Below, one piece after another: positions 53,652 to 61,690 of a stretch of DNA of 64,000 bases. Below the pieces are notes generated by a model. It saw only the letters and a list, made by a program, of their open reading frames with translations, did no database searches and was not told the origin of the DNA. A program made the position numbers and the translations under genes. This DNA is from an uncultured bacterium (GTDB taxonomy: Bacteria; Cyanobacteriota; Vampirovibrionia; Gastranaerophilales; Gastranaerophilaceae). Location: positions 1-64,000 of the forward strand of contig CASGEL010000006.1 in NCBI GenBank assembly GCA_949300485.1, in the 5' to 3' direction. Position 1 is the first letter of the stretch. Every line of letters begins with the position of its first letter.

Positions 53652-54437
53652 TTATTTTTTGCTTTTTATGAGTCCGCATGATTTAAGGTATCTGTATATA
53701 GTTAACTTTGAAAGTTTTAATTCTGTTGCTATTTCTTTTTGAGTCATGCCAAGTTTAAATTTTTCAATAATTAAATTTTTATGAATTTCTGATTTGCTTC
53801 GGATGCTTATCTTATGTCTGTATAATATAGCTCTTATCCCAGATATTGTCATATTCATCTTCTCTGCTATTTCACTCTTTGTATAGCCTAGGTTTGCCAT
53901 ATTTATTATATGATTGGTTTTTATTTCGCTAGGGGTTAAGGATGTTGTTTGTTTGTATATTCTTCGTATAGTAGCTTTGCTTAATCCGGTTTGTTCTGAT
54001 ATAGAACCTGTTTTGGGATAATCCCTCTGGCTTTTTAATATTTCTTGTACTTTTTGAGTAGATATACTTCTTGGTCTTACCTCAATATTAAAATCTTTTA
54101 GTATGTGATAAATTTTTGATGATGAATAGTTTAAAATTTCTGAAATTTTGGTTATGGATTTCCCTTCTTCTATTAATCTTTTTATTTCGTCGGACTCAGT
54201 TTGTCTTTTAAGTTTGTTATTGTGTTCAGTTTTTGCTTTGATGCTTTCTAGATTAAAATTTTTCAGTATAGAATATATGTACGTTTTTGAAATATTATAT
54301 TCTTCAGATATTTCTTTTACAGTCTTTCCTTCTTCTAATAATTTTTTTATATGGCTTACAAAGATTTTAGGCTTGCCTGAAAAATAAATATTTTGTTTAT
54401 CTGTTAAATTGTTGTGTATGTTATTATTTATTAGCAT
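53652..54437 (-). CDS. Protein with about five tandem helix-turn-helix units
   Basis: 261 residues. After the N-terminal IYFSGKPK motif (residues 17-24) five similar helix-turn-helix units follow: VKEISEEYNISKTYIYSILK (about 40-59), ITKISEILNYSSSKIYHILK (about 97-116), SISEQTGLSKATIRRIYKQ (about 145-163), KSEIAEKMNMTISGIRAILY (about 185-204) and QKEIATELKLSKLTIYRYLK (about 233-252). There is no catalytic domain, so it is not a transposase or resolvase as it stands. It may bind a long or repeated DNA site. It lies 200 bases upstream of fliE on the same strand. The gap holds no clear promoter. Confidence 0.75.
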   Translation of the reverse strand: MLINNNIHNNLTDKQNIYFSGKPKIFVSHIKKLLEEGKTVKEISEEYNISKTYIYSILKNFNLESIKAKTEHNNKLKRQTESDEIKRLIEEGKSITKISEILNYSSSKIYHILKDFNIEVRPRSISTQKVQEILKSQRDYPKTGSISEQTGLSKATIRRIYKQTTSLTPSEIKTNHIINMANLGYTKSEIAEKMNMTISGIRAILYRHKISIRSKSEIHKNLIIEKFKLGMTQKEIATELKLSKLTIYRYLKSCGLIKSKK

Positions 54438-54582
54438 ATTATCTTAAAGTATCATAAAAAATAAATTTGTTATTTGTAAGAATTTAATTTACTAACTAAA
54501 TTATTTTTATTTTAAATAATCCGGCATTTGAATAATAAATATTTTCGGATATAATTTTTTTAGTTTTATTTGAGGAGGAAAA

Positions 54583-55689
54583 ATGGATAAAGTTTTTTCA
54601 GGTGAAATTACATTATTAAAGGCTTTGGCGATAATACTTGTAGTATCAGGACACTTGGAATTTTCTGTTTTTGGAATGTTCCCGCCGTATTCGTTTCAAC
54701 TGGCATTGTTTTTCTTTATATCGGGGATGTTATTTAAAGATAAATATTTAGATGATGTTGCGACTTATTTTAAGAGGAGAATTAAGTCCTTATTAGTCCC
54801 TTATTTTGCCTATGAAGCCGTTTACCTTTTAATTACCATTGCTATGGTGCCGGTTATCGGAGAATTCTTCGGATCACCTCTCAGTCTTAAAAACTTTTTT
54901 ATAACTCCGTTTTTAAACGGTCACCAACTGTTATTGTGTGCTCCGTTATGGTTTGTTCCTCAATTATTTATGACTCTTATTGTCTTTTTATTTTTGATGA
55001 GAACCCTAAGACCAATTAATAATAAATTTGTAGAATTGGCATTTTTTGCCATTCTTGGATTTGCTTCTATTCCGGTGTGGAAAGTTTTACCTGAACATAC
55101 CCCGTTTGCTCTTGTTGTAATCAGAACAACTTTTTCATTATTCTTTGTTTATTTAGGTTATTTTTATGTGAAATATATTAAAGATAATTATGATATTTTT
55201 ACAACAAAATGGCTTGGGGCTGTTATTTTATTCCAGTCTGTTTTATGGCTTTTTAACAGAGATTATGATCCTGTTCATGGTATAGGGCTTAGTTATGTTC
55301 TTGTATGGTGCAGGTTTGATGATCAGATTATTGTTCCTGTGTTTACTTCAATTACGGGTATTTGGGTCTGTTTATTAACGGTAAAACTTTTATATCCTTA
55401 CTTAAAAGATGTAAAGTTACTCCAAAGTATGGGAAAAGTTACATACCATATTATGGCAAATCATTTGTTTGTAATGTATGTAATCACTCTTATTATCTTT
55501 AATATAAAAGGTATTCCGCTGTCTGAAAAGGGAGATAAAATTTATTCAATTTATAACCCTGTTCAAACAACGTATTTATACTTTGTTGCAGTGATGCTGA
55601 TAACAACGTATTTTGGAGTCTTCCAGCAATTTATCTATAAAAAGATTTCTACGGTAGTTTCAACCAAACTACTGCATAAGGATACATAA
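54583..55689 (+). CDS. Acyltransferase-3 family membrane protein (OafA/WecH-like)
   Basis: 368 residues with about ten hydrophobic helices. The N-terminal helix has ALAIILVVSGHLEF, where the family has an active-site His followed by Leu/Phe. The FFISGMLFKDKYLD loop and LVPYFAYEAVYLL stretch are also typical. Such enzymes O-acylate LPS, exopolysaccharide or peptidoglycan at the inner membrane. A strong GAGGAGG precedes the ATG. Its last 41 bases overlap the convergent GH13 gene. Confidence 0.85.
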   Translation: MDKVFSGEITLLKALAIILVVSGHLEFSVFGMFPPYSFQLALFFFISGMLFKDKYLDDVATYFKRRIKSLLVPYFAYEAVYLLITIAMVPVIGEFFGSPLSLKNFFITPFLNGHQLLLCAPLWFVPQLFMTLIVFLFLMRTLRPINNKFVELAFFAILGFASIPVWKVLPEHTPFALVVIRTTFSLFFVYLGYFYVKYIKDNYDIFTTKWLGAVILFQSVLWLFNRDYDPVHGIGLSYVLVWCRFDDQIIVPVFTSITGIWVCLLTVKLLYPYLKDVKLLQSMGKVTYHIMANHLFVMYVITLIIFNIKGIPLSEKGDKIYSIYNPVQTTYLYFVAVMLITTYFGVFQQFIYKKISTVVSTKLLHKDT

Positions 55690-57724
55690 GTAGTCTTGTT
55701 TTCTTATCCTTTAAAGAAACTTTTAATTTGTATTCTTCATCTGTAAGAATATTAATCAAATATGCAGTTTGTTTGTGAGTCATTGCTTTCAATAGAGTTT
55801 CAGCAGGAAGTTCTATTTCTGCTGTACATTTTTTATCAGCTAAATTATTTACTATTAAATATTTTTCACCTTTATAACTTCTTATATAGGCAAATATGTA
55901 TGGATCGTCTGTTTTTAATATTGTTAAAGATCCTCTTCTTAGTGCAGGGATTTCTTTTCTTAATGCAATCATTTTTTGCACTTTATGGAAAATTTTTCCG
56001 CTGTAAGTTTTGGTTGTGGTTGTTGCATCATAAAATGTCTGTTGAGTAAGTGACCCCCTGTTTATATCTCTTGAATCAAAGAAAGAAAGAAGTTTAATTT
56101 TGCTTTTTCTTTGTTTTTTCTTTCTTAACTCTGCACTTTTTTTAGCATTTGCAAAGTTATTTTTTGCACCTATTTCATCTCCGTAGTATATGATTGGAAT
56201 ACCTGGCATTGATAATAATACAGAGAATGCCATTTCAATATGGTCGTGGTCTTCATCCAAAAAATTCGCCATACGTCCGCTTACTCCAAATCCCTTTCGG
56301 AAAGAGGCACCTTTTGGTTCAAGGGCTTTGTAGATAAGTTCTCTCATTTCAGGAGTTACCATCTCAAGAGTCAATTCATCATGAACTCTTAAAAATGTTG
56401 CCCAGCTTGCTGATTCAGGAATACTAGGTGTTTCTTTTACTGCCTGTTGGAAATATGAGCTGTCTTCAGTTATAAAACTTGCCCAAAGAGCAGGCATGTA
56501 TGGAAAGTTATATGCTATTTGAACTTCATCAGTTCTTTTGAGTTCTCTTTGTTTTCCGTCAACTATTGTTTCAGTTTTTCTTTCAGTTCCAAAATATGGA
56601 ATAACATCTTTCGGTAATTGGCAGGCTTCAGCTTGTAATACTGTTCTAGGAGCTACTGCTTGAAGATAGATACTAAGTAGTTTTATTATTGCGTGAGTTT
56701 TAGGCAGATTTTCTGCATTTGTACCTTTTTCTTTTATCAGGTAAGGAATTGCATCAAGCCTGAAAATATCTACTCCCAAATTAGCCCAATAGTTTAATGT
56801 TTCTAAGTTGTAATAAAGAACCTCAGGGTTTTCCCAGTTGATATCAAGTTGAAAAGGATAAAATGTATGATATAAATAATAATCCTTATTATTTATTGTA
56901 ACCTTTCTGTAATTATTTTCAGTGATTTCAGGGAAAATAAGTCTTCTTTTGCTTATAGATCCGTCATCTTCTTTATATTCTATTACGGTTCCTAATTTTG
57001 GATCTACATATTTGGTATATTCAGGCATGTTTTCCCTTACTACAAAGTTTTTAAGTTTGTCCGTATCTCCTTTTAAAGCTTCCTGAAACCACTCATGCTG
57101 GTCTGAAAAATGATTTAATACAAGATCAGCTTTAATATTAAATCCTTTTTCTTTTGCAGCTTTAATAAATTGTTCAAATTGAACTTTACCGCCTAAATCT
57201 TTTCTTACATTTTGCGGATTTTTTACGTCAAAGCCGGAATCTTCCATCGGAGAATCTGCAAAAGGCAGCATATAAATTGTAGTAATACCTAATTCCTTAA
57301 GATAATCCAGCATGCCTATTGTATCTTTAAATTGATTAGGCTTTTCGGGAGTAATTGTTCCGAATTGGTCAACATAGAACATGTATATAACTTCATCTTT
57401 GTACCAGTCGTTTTCCCTGCTCAAATCTTCCTGTTTTAACTTTTCTGACCGTTCTTTTTTTGCTTTTTCTGCTATTTCTGAAATTTTATTGTATATCTCT
57501 TCTGTCTTTTCCGCGCCATAGATTTTTGAAATGTTAGCTTTCATTTCTTTTTCTATTTTGGGTGAAATTATCGCAGGTTCTCTAGAGATATAAACTCCAG
57601 AGTCATCTGACGATGTTGTTATCACAGGTTGTTCTGTTTTTTGTTCATGAGACAATGCAAAATTAGGTACAGAGCTAAAGACTAATAAACCTAATAGAAG
57701 TAATGATAGTTTATATTTATTCAT
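55649..57724 (-). CDS. Secreted GH13 alpha-amylase-family glycosidase
   Basis: 691 residues with a Sec signal peptide (MNKYKLSLLLLGLLVFSSVPNFALS). After a charged helical linker (~35-105) comes the GH13 barrel: EVIYMFYVDQFG, IKADLVLNHFSDQHEWF (region I), GVDIFRLDAIPYL with the nucleophile Asp (region II), TVLQAEA with the acid/base Glu (region III) and FLRVHDELTLEMV with the transition-state Asp (region IV). SMPGIPIIYYGDEIG and a C-terminal beta domain follow. The barrel resembles trehalose synthase or amylosucrase-type enzymes. Possibly a periplasmic alpha-glucan hydrolase. Its 3' end overlaps the acyltransferase gene by 41 bases. Confidence 0.85.
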   Translation of the reverse strand: MNKYKLSLLLLGLLVFSSVPNFALSHEQKTEQPVITTSSDDSGVYISREPAIISPKIEKEMKANISKIYGAEKTEEIYNKISEIAEKAKKERSEKLKQEDLSRENDWYKDEVIYMFYVDQFGTITPEKPNQFKDTIGMLDYLKELGITTIYMLPFADSPMEDSGFDVKNPQNVRKDLGGKVQFEQFIKAAKEKGFNIKADLVLNHFSDQHEWFQEALKGDTDKLKNFVVRENMPEYTKYVDPKLGTVIEYKEDDGSISKRRLIFPEITENNYRKVTINNKDYYLYHTFYPFQLDINWENPEVLYYNLETLNYWANLGVDIFRLDAIPYLIKEKGTNAENLPKTHAIIKLLSIYLQAVAPRTVLQAEACQLPKDVIPYFGTERKTETIVDGKQRELKRTDEVQIAYNFPYMPALWASFITEDSSYFQQAVKETPSIPESASWATFLRVHDELTLEMVTPEMRELIYKALEPKGASFRKGFGVSGRMANFLDEDHDHIEMAFSVLLSMPGIPIIYYGDEIGAKNNFANAKKSAELRKKKQRKSKIKLLSFFDSRDINRGSLTQQTFYDATTTTKTYSGKIFHKVQKMIALRKEIPALRRGSLTILKTDDPYIFAYIRSYKGEKYLIVNNLADKKCTAEIELPAETLLKAMTHKQTAYLINILTDEEYKLKVSLKDKKTRLLMYPYAVVWLKLP

Positions 57725-57745
57725 TTTATTATATCCCTATATTTT

Positions 57746-58195
57746 TTATCGTTGTTCTTCTAGTTCTCTTCTGATATCATCAACTGAAACTCGTACAATT
57801 GGTGAATTTTCATCTTTTTTTAGTACACAATTTTTGATTCCTGACTGTACAATAAATCTTTTACATAAAATACAAATAAAATTGTGTCCCCATATGTATA
57901 TGGTCGCATCTTTACATCTATCCTGTCCAGCTTGAATTATTGCATTTTGTTCTGCATGGATAGATCTGCATGTTTCATATTTTGTTCCGGATGGAATATT
58001 ATTTTTTATTCTGTAGCATTCCCCACGTTCTGCGCAAGATTCAACTTTTGATGGAGTTCCATTGTATCCTGTTGCTTTGATTTTTTTATCTTCTCCGACG
58101 ATTACCGCTCCAACCTGAGCTCTTATACAATTAGATCTTGTAGCACAAGTTTTTGCTAAATCTAAAAAATATTCATCCCATGGTTTAATTTCCAT
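57746..58195 (-). CDS. dCMP/cytidine deaminase (ComEB type)
   Basis: About 149 residues from the second ATG, which is better spaced from AGAGG. The zinc-dependent deaminase signature is complete: SIHAEQNAIIQAG (His and Glu) and a CILC pair (the usual PCxxC without the Pro). N-terminal Cys residues (CATRSNC, CAERGECYR) fit the ComEB/dCMP deaminase subfamily with an extra metal site. dCMP deaminase supplies dUMP for thymidylate synthesis. It follows the AICAR transformylase-like gene by 13 bases, so both may act in nucleotide metabolism. Confidence 0.88.
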   Translation of the reverse strand: MEIKPWDEYFLDLAKTCATRSNCIRAQVGAVIVGEDKKIKATGYNGTPSKVESCAERGECYRIKNNIPSGTKYETCRSIHAEQNAIIQAGQDRCKDATIYIWGHNFICILCKRFIVQSGIKNCVLKKDENSPIVRVSVDDIRRELEEQR

Positions 58196-58207
58196 AATCA
58201 TACCTCT

Positions 58208-59143
58208 TTAGTATCTGTAATTTCTTATTCCTGTAGCAATAAGAGATAAACTGTATTTGTCTGCCAGTTTAGTTATTTTTTGAGAAGAGTTGCTGTCACC
58301 GGCTTCTATAATTAAGCCAATTCTTCCTTGTATTGCCGCATTTATAACTTCTTCGTTTTCTATAACTCCGTCTACTGCTAAAACGGCATCTTTTGATGTT
58401 TCACAAGCTATATCCATAGCATTTTCTACAATATCAATTCCATTTGTATTTCCCTGAACAATAGCTTTAGTTGCCAAATCTTTTGCAATAACTGCAGATT
58501 TGCTTTTGGTATGTTTTACTATTTTCCAAGCAAATATAGCATCTTCTGCTTGTTCTTGAGTTGGTTTGAGTTTTCCTTTGACTTTGAACGATTCTTTTGT
58601 AAGTTTGCTGAGATTCTGTTCTTGTATTAGGTAGCCGAAGGGCGTAACCTTAATATCCTTAGTTATAAAACCCAAAAGCTCCTGTAGCGGACTGGTAACT
58701 TGAATTACGTTTATATTTTTATCTTGTAGTAATATTTCCAATGCATCTTTTCGATAACTTGGAGCGATAATATTTTTTATTTTTATTGCTGTAAGCTGTT
58801 TGGCCATTTCTCCTGTTACATCTTTGCTAAAGCCGATAGTGCTGCCTGTAATTGAAATCGGGTCATTTTCTAAAATTTTATAAAATGCAGTTTCTGAAGA
58901 ACTTCCTAATGCAACTGCGCACAGAGAATTCTCTTTTGCGATTGCAGCAGTATTAACATCAAAAAATTCTCCCAAAATTTCAATAACCTTGGATAAATTT
59001 AAGTAATCAATATACTCAAGACTTTTATTTTCACTCAGTATGTTATATGAAATTCCATCTTCAACAGGGGCAAGAAAAGCTTCCTGATTATAATTTTCGC
59101 CACATGGCAAATCACTGAAATTACTTATTTCTATAGTATTCAT
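58208..59143 (-). CDS. Degenerate AICAR transformylase-like protein (PurH C-terminal domain only)
   Basis: 311 residues. The protein aligns by eye with the C-terminal transformylase half of PurH: LPCGENYNQEAFL (normally LRYGENPHQ), AFYKILENDPIS, IIAPSYRKDALEIL, FAWKIVKHTKSKSAVIAKD and the end ITKLADKYSLSLIATGIRNYRY. The cyclohydrolase half is missing. The catalytic block VKHANPCG is AKENSLCA here, so the Lys stays but His is Glu. GIGAGQMSR and DAFFPFRDG are also lost. It is therefore probably not a normal AICAR formyltransferase. It could be a binding or regulatory paralog. Operon with the dCMP deaminase. Confidence 0.75.
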   Translation of the reverse strand: MNTIEISNFSDLPCGENYNQEAFLAPVEDGISYNILSENKSLEYIDYLNLSKVIEILGEFFDVNTAAIAKENSLCAVALGSSSETAFYKILENDPISITGSTIGFSKDVTGEMAKQLTAIKIKNIIAPSYRKDALEILLQDKNINVIQVTSPLQELLGFITKDIKVTPFGYLIQEQNLSKLTKESFKVKGKLKPTQEQAEDAIFAWKIVKHTKSKSAVIAKDLATKAIVQGNTNGIDIVENAMDIACETSKDAVLAVDGVIENEEVINAAIQGRIGLIIEAGDSNSSQKITKLADKYSLSLIATGIRNYRY

Positions 59144-59298
59144 AATATCCCTCTTTCAATTTTGATGCTAACATAAATTCATGTTACTATCAAGTTAATA
59201 AAACTTAAACTATATTATGTATATTTTTATAATATTCTTGATAAAATTGTATGTCTTTATTATAATTGTGATGTTTAGAATGATAATTAAGAGGAAAT

Positions 59299-60006
59299 AT
59301 GGCGGTAGAGAATATGAATGAAGGAATGGGAAAGAAGATTGTAGAAGCCTTAAAAATGCAGACTATGGATCATTCTGACGGTGAAGTTTTTGTTAACGAG
59401 GCTCCTGCTGAGTCAGCTGTTGGAGAATCAATTTCGGCTGATGACAATGTAGTATCTGATGTGACTATTTCAAATAATGATGCTTCTGTTGATAATTCTT
59501 TTCTTAATACTGTACGGGAAACTATACAGCCTTCCATACATTCTGAACTTCAAATGAAAGTTCAGTCTCAGTTACAAGAGCAAACTAACCAGGTAAATTT
59601 TCAGTCTGCAATGCAGCCGTCTTCTTTTGTAGATTCAGCATTTCAGCAGAGTCTATCTAAAAATTTAGGAAGTGATTCCTTTGCTCAAGATGATTTTAAT
59701 TATCCGCCAAATATTGCAGTTTTAAAACAGTTAATAGCAAAGCTTCCTGCAGGTGTTTCAAGACAAACAGGTGCTGTAATTATTAAGCAGACAATGGAAG
59801 CCTTAGGCATATCAATGAGTAGTGTATTACAAGAAGCTAAGCAGTTTCAAGATTCTTTAAATGCTAATTCTAAAGAGTGCCAAAGCAATATTATGGAGTA
59901 TAGAAAACAAATTAGTCTTTTAGAAGCAAAATCACAGCAGTTCCAAAGACAGTCTGCTGTGATGAGCGATATTATAAATCTTTTTGTTCAAACAAGTGCT
60001 AGATAA
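59299..60006 (+). CDS. Unknown protein with C-terminal coiled coil
   Basis: 235 residues from the ATG with AGAGGAA upstream. The N-terminal ~130 are acidic, Ser/Gln/Asn-rich and probably disordered. The C-terminal ~100 form a compact helical domain (YPPNIAVLKQLIAKLPAGVS, KQTMEALGISMSSVLQEA, then a long helix QFQDSLNANSKECQSNIMEY). Not recognised. It is convergent with the FliJ-like and axial-like cluster that follows and may share in it. The helical domain with a disordered N-terminus would suit a chaperone or adaptor; that is inference. Confidence 0.6.
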   Translation: MAVENMNEGMGKKIVEALKMQTMDHSDGEVFVNEAPAESAVGESISADDNVVSDVTISNNDASVDNSFLNTVRETIQPSIHSELQMKVQSQLQEQTNQVNFQSAMQPSSFVDSAFQQSLSKNLGSDSFAQDDFNYPPNIAVLKQLIAKLPAGVSRQTGAVIIKQTMEALGISMSSVLQEAKQFQDSLNANSKECQSNIMEYRKQISLLEAKSQQFQRQSAVMSDIINLFVQTSAR

Positions 60007-60010
60007 TTAT

Positions 60011-60343
60011 TTAGCTTATACTGTATGAGAATGAGCTCTTCATATTAGCTTCAATCATTGAGTCACAAGATTCAATTTCTTCAGAGTAGCTCTTGATTAG
60101 AATTTCCAGTTCTTCTTTACGTTCATCGAGTTTTTCTTCAAGAAGTTTTAATTTGTATTGTCGTTGTTGTAATTTTTTGGCAATTGCAGAATCTGCTTCA
60201 TAATCTGTTCCAACTTGCATTAATTCATTAACAGAGTTAGTTGCAGTTCTTTTTGCCTGGGTTATCAAATGCAGTTGCCATTCTGCAGTTGATTTCTGCA
60301 TTTTCAGATAACGTTTCCTTATTATTCCGATAAATAAACCCAT
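60011..60343 (-). CDS. FliJ/YscO-like coiled-coil protein
   Basis: 110 residues, almost entirely helical with Glu/Lys/Gln heptads (AIAKKLQQRQYKLKLLEEKL, DERKEELEILIKSYSEEI). A short basic N-terminus precedes it. Size and build resemble FliJ or YscO, the coiled-coil stalk of type III export ATPases, but the sequence does not prove it. AAGGCGG precedes the ATG. It lies in a minus-strand run of four genes (62743 to 60011). Confidence 0.5.
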   Translation of the reverse strand: MGLFIGIIRKRYLKMQKSTAEWQLHLITQAKRTATNSVNELMQVGTDYEADSAIAKKLQQRQYKLKLLEEKLDERKEELEILIKSYSEEIESCDSMIEANMKSSFSYSIS

Positions 60344-60354
60344 TTTTCCGCCTT

Positions 60355-60627
60355 CTATCTTTTTTGATCCAGATGAGCACCTTTTAAGAAATTATGCTGG
60401 CTGTTTTCGGCTATTAATTGTTCCATTTTGTGAAGTTGGTGTCTATGGTAATTAAGCCTGTATTGTGCCATTTTTAACTTCTTTTTTACCGTTAAAAAAT
60501 CTTTTATTCCTTCTACTATAGAATTAACTATTGTTTGAATCGGGTTTTTCCTGATAAAGTAATTCTTAGTGTATATCAAGAAATCTAAGATTCTTCTTAG
60601 GTATAGTTCTAGAGTTTCTCGAAACAT
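60355..60627 (-). CDS. Small basic helical protein
   Basis: 90 residues, basic, mostly helical (LELYLRRILDFLIYTKNYFIRKN, then LKMAQYRLNYHRHQLHKMEQ). No signal peptide. Not recognised. It precedes the FliJ-like gene by 11 bases with AAGGAG before its ATG, so the two are cotranscribed. A partner of that coiled-coil protein is plausible. Confidence 0.5.
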   Translation of the reverse strand: MFRETLELYLRRILDFLIYTKNYFIRKNPIQTIVNSIVEGIKDFLTVKKKLKMAQYRLNYHRHQLHKMEQLIAENSQHNFLKGAHLDQKR

Positions 60628-60784
60628 AATGCTCCTTACACTTTAGACCTACATATAAATAAAAACATTACAAGTTTCATTATTGATATTTTTTATTACT
60701 TTTTGTAATATTTCTTAATATATGTAGTCGGTTTATTTATACTTTTATATATACGGTAGAAATTTGTTAAACTTTAAAAAATAA

Positions 60785-60818
60785 TATGGATAATGTAATA
60801 TTGTTTACATTATCCATA
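60785..60818 (-). terminator. Terminator of the 62743-60842 genes
   Basis: A 14-base-pair perfect stem TATGGATAATGTAA / TTACATTATCCATA with a six-base loop. On the minus strand it runs into ATTATTTTTTAAAG, a T-rich tail, just after the stop of the gene at 60842. Confidence 0.8.
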
Positions 60819-60841
60819 AGTCTTTGATTATTTCATAGATT

Positions 60842-61660
60842 TTATAAGTTTTGAATAGCCTTACTATCGCTGTCTATACCTTCTTTCAACATTTTCTTTG
60901 CAACATCACCTTGTGTATCAAGCATTTTGCAAACGGTTTCAATGTTACGGACTTTCGTAGAAAGAATTACGTCTGCGTTATTTGTAATATTACCGCTTAT
61001 ATTTTGGTAAGCAGCAAGAGCAGCTGATGATGTTCCTTGCATCAAGTTTCCAAGAACTGTTGTTCCAGCACCATAGACACCTAAATATGGAGATACAGCT
61101 GTTAAAATTCCGCCAAATCCGGAAATACAACTAGCAAATGGCATTACAATATTGGATGCTATTTTTCCTAAGCCACTGCCAGTACCAATTCCGTATGCAG
61201 CAGCACTTGTTATGTCTGCAAGTCCGCTTACACTTGAGGCATAACCTGTAGCATATCCGGAGGTATCTGATCCCCATCCGTTAAGAATAGATGAAGCTCC
61301 ACCTGTCGCAAGACCGTAAATAGAATCAATAGATGCTGCTCCGCTTGGAAATCCTGAGTAATTATAAAGTGAATCAACTCCATATGATGTGCCGGTATTT
61401 GTCTTGGAATAATATGATGTTCCGGCAATATTCATTGTCTCTGAGCCTCCGAAGACGGTAGCAAATGACGATGGAGCAAGCAAACTTGCCAGATTGTATA
61501 ATAATCCTCCTGCAGCTTCAAAACCTGTGCCAGTTCCGCTGCCTGAAACTGTAAGATCTCTTAATCTGTCATAGGTTTCCCACATTTGTGCTTTTGCTGC
61601 GCTGCTTGCATCTGAAAATCTGTTTGCTATTACTAAATTACTGTCATTTTTATAAGACAT
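60842..61660 (-). CDS. Gly/Ser/Ala-rich putative secreted protein
   Basis: 272 residues with a helical N-terminus (RFSDASSAAKAQMWETYDRLRDL), a central ~150 residues very rich in Gly, Ser, Ala and Tyr with weak hydrophobic segments (SNIVMPFASCISGFGGILTAV), and a helical C-terminus (STKVRNIETVCKMLDTQ, KMLKEGIDSDSKAIQNL). No Sec signal peptide. Helical ends around a low-complexity or hydrophobic core suit a type III substrate or translocator, but no family is recognised. It follows the axial-like gene by 30 bases. Confidence 0.55.
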   Translation of the reverse strand: MSYKNDSNLVIANRFSDASSAAKAQMWETYDRLRDLTVSGSGTGTGFEAAGGLLYNLASLLAPSSFATVFGGSETMNIAGTSYYSKTNTGTSYGVDSLYNYSGFPSGAASIDSIYGLATGGASSILNGWGSDTSGYATGYASSVSGLADITSAAAYGIGTGSGLGKIASNIVMPFASCISGFGGILTAVSPYLGVYGAGTTVLGNLMQGTSSAALAAYQNISGNITNNADVILSTKVRNIETVCKMLDTQGDVAKKMLKEGIDSDSKAIQNL

Positions 61661-61690
61661 CTTAACCTCTTTATTTTTCTTAGTATTTTA

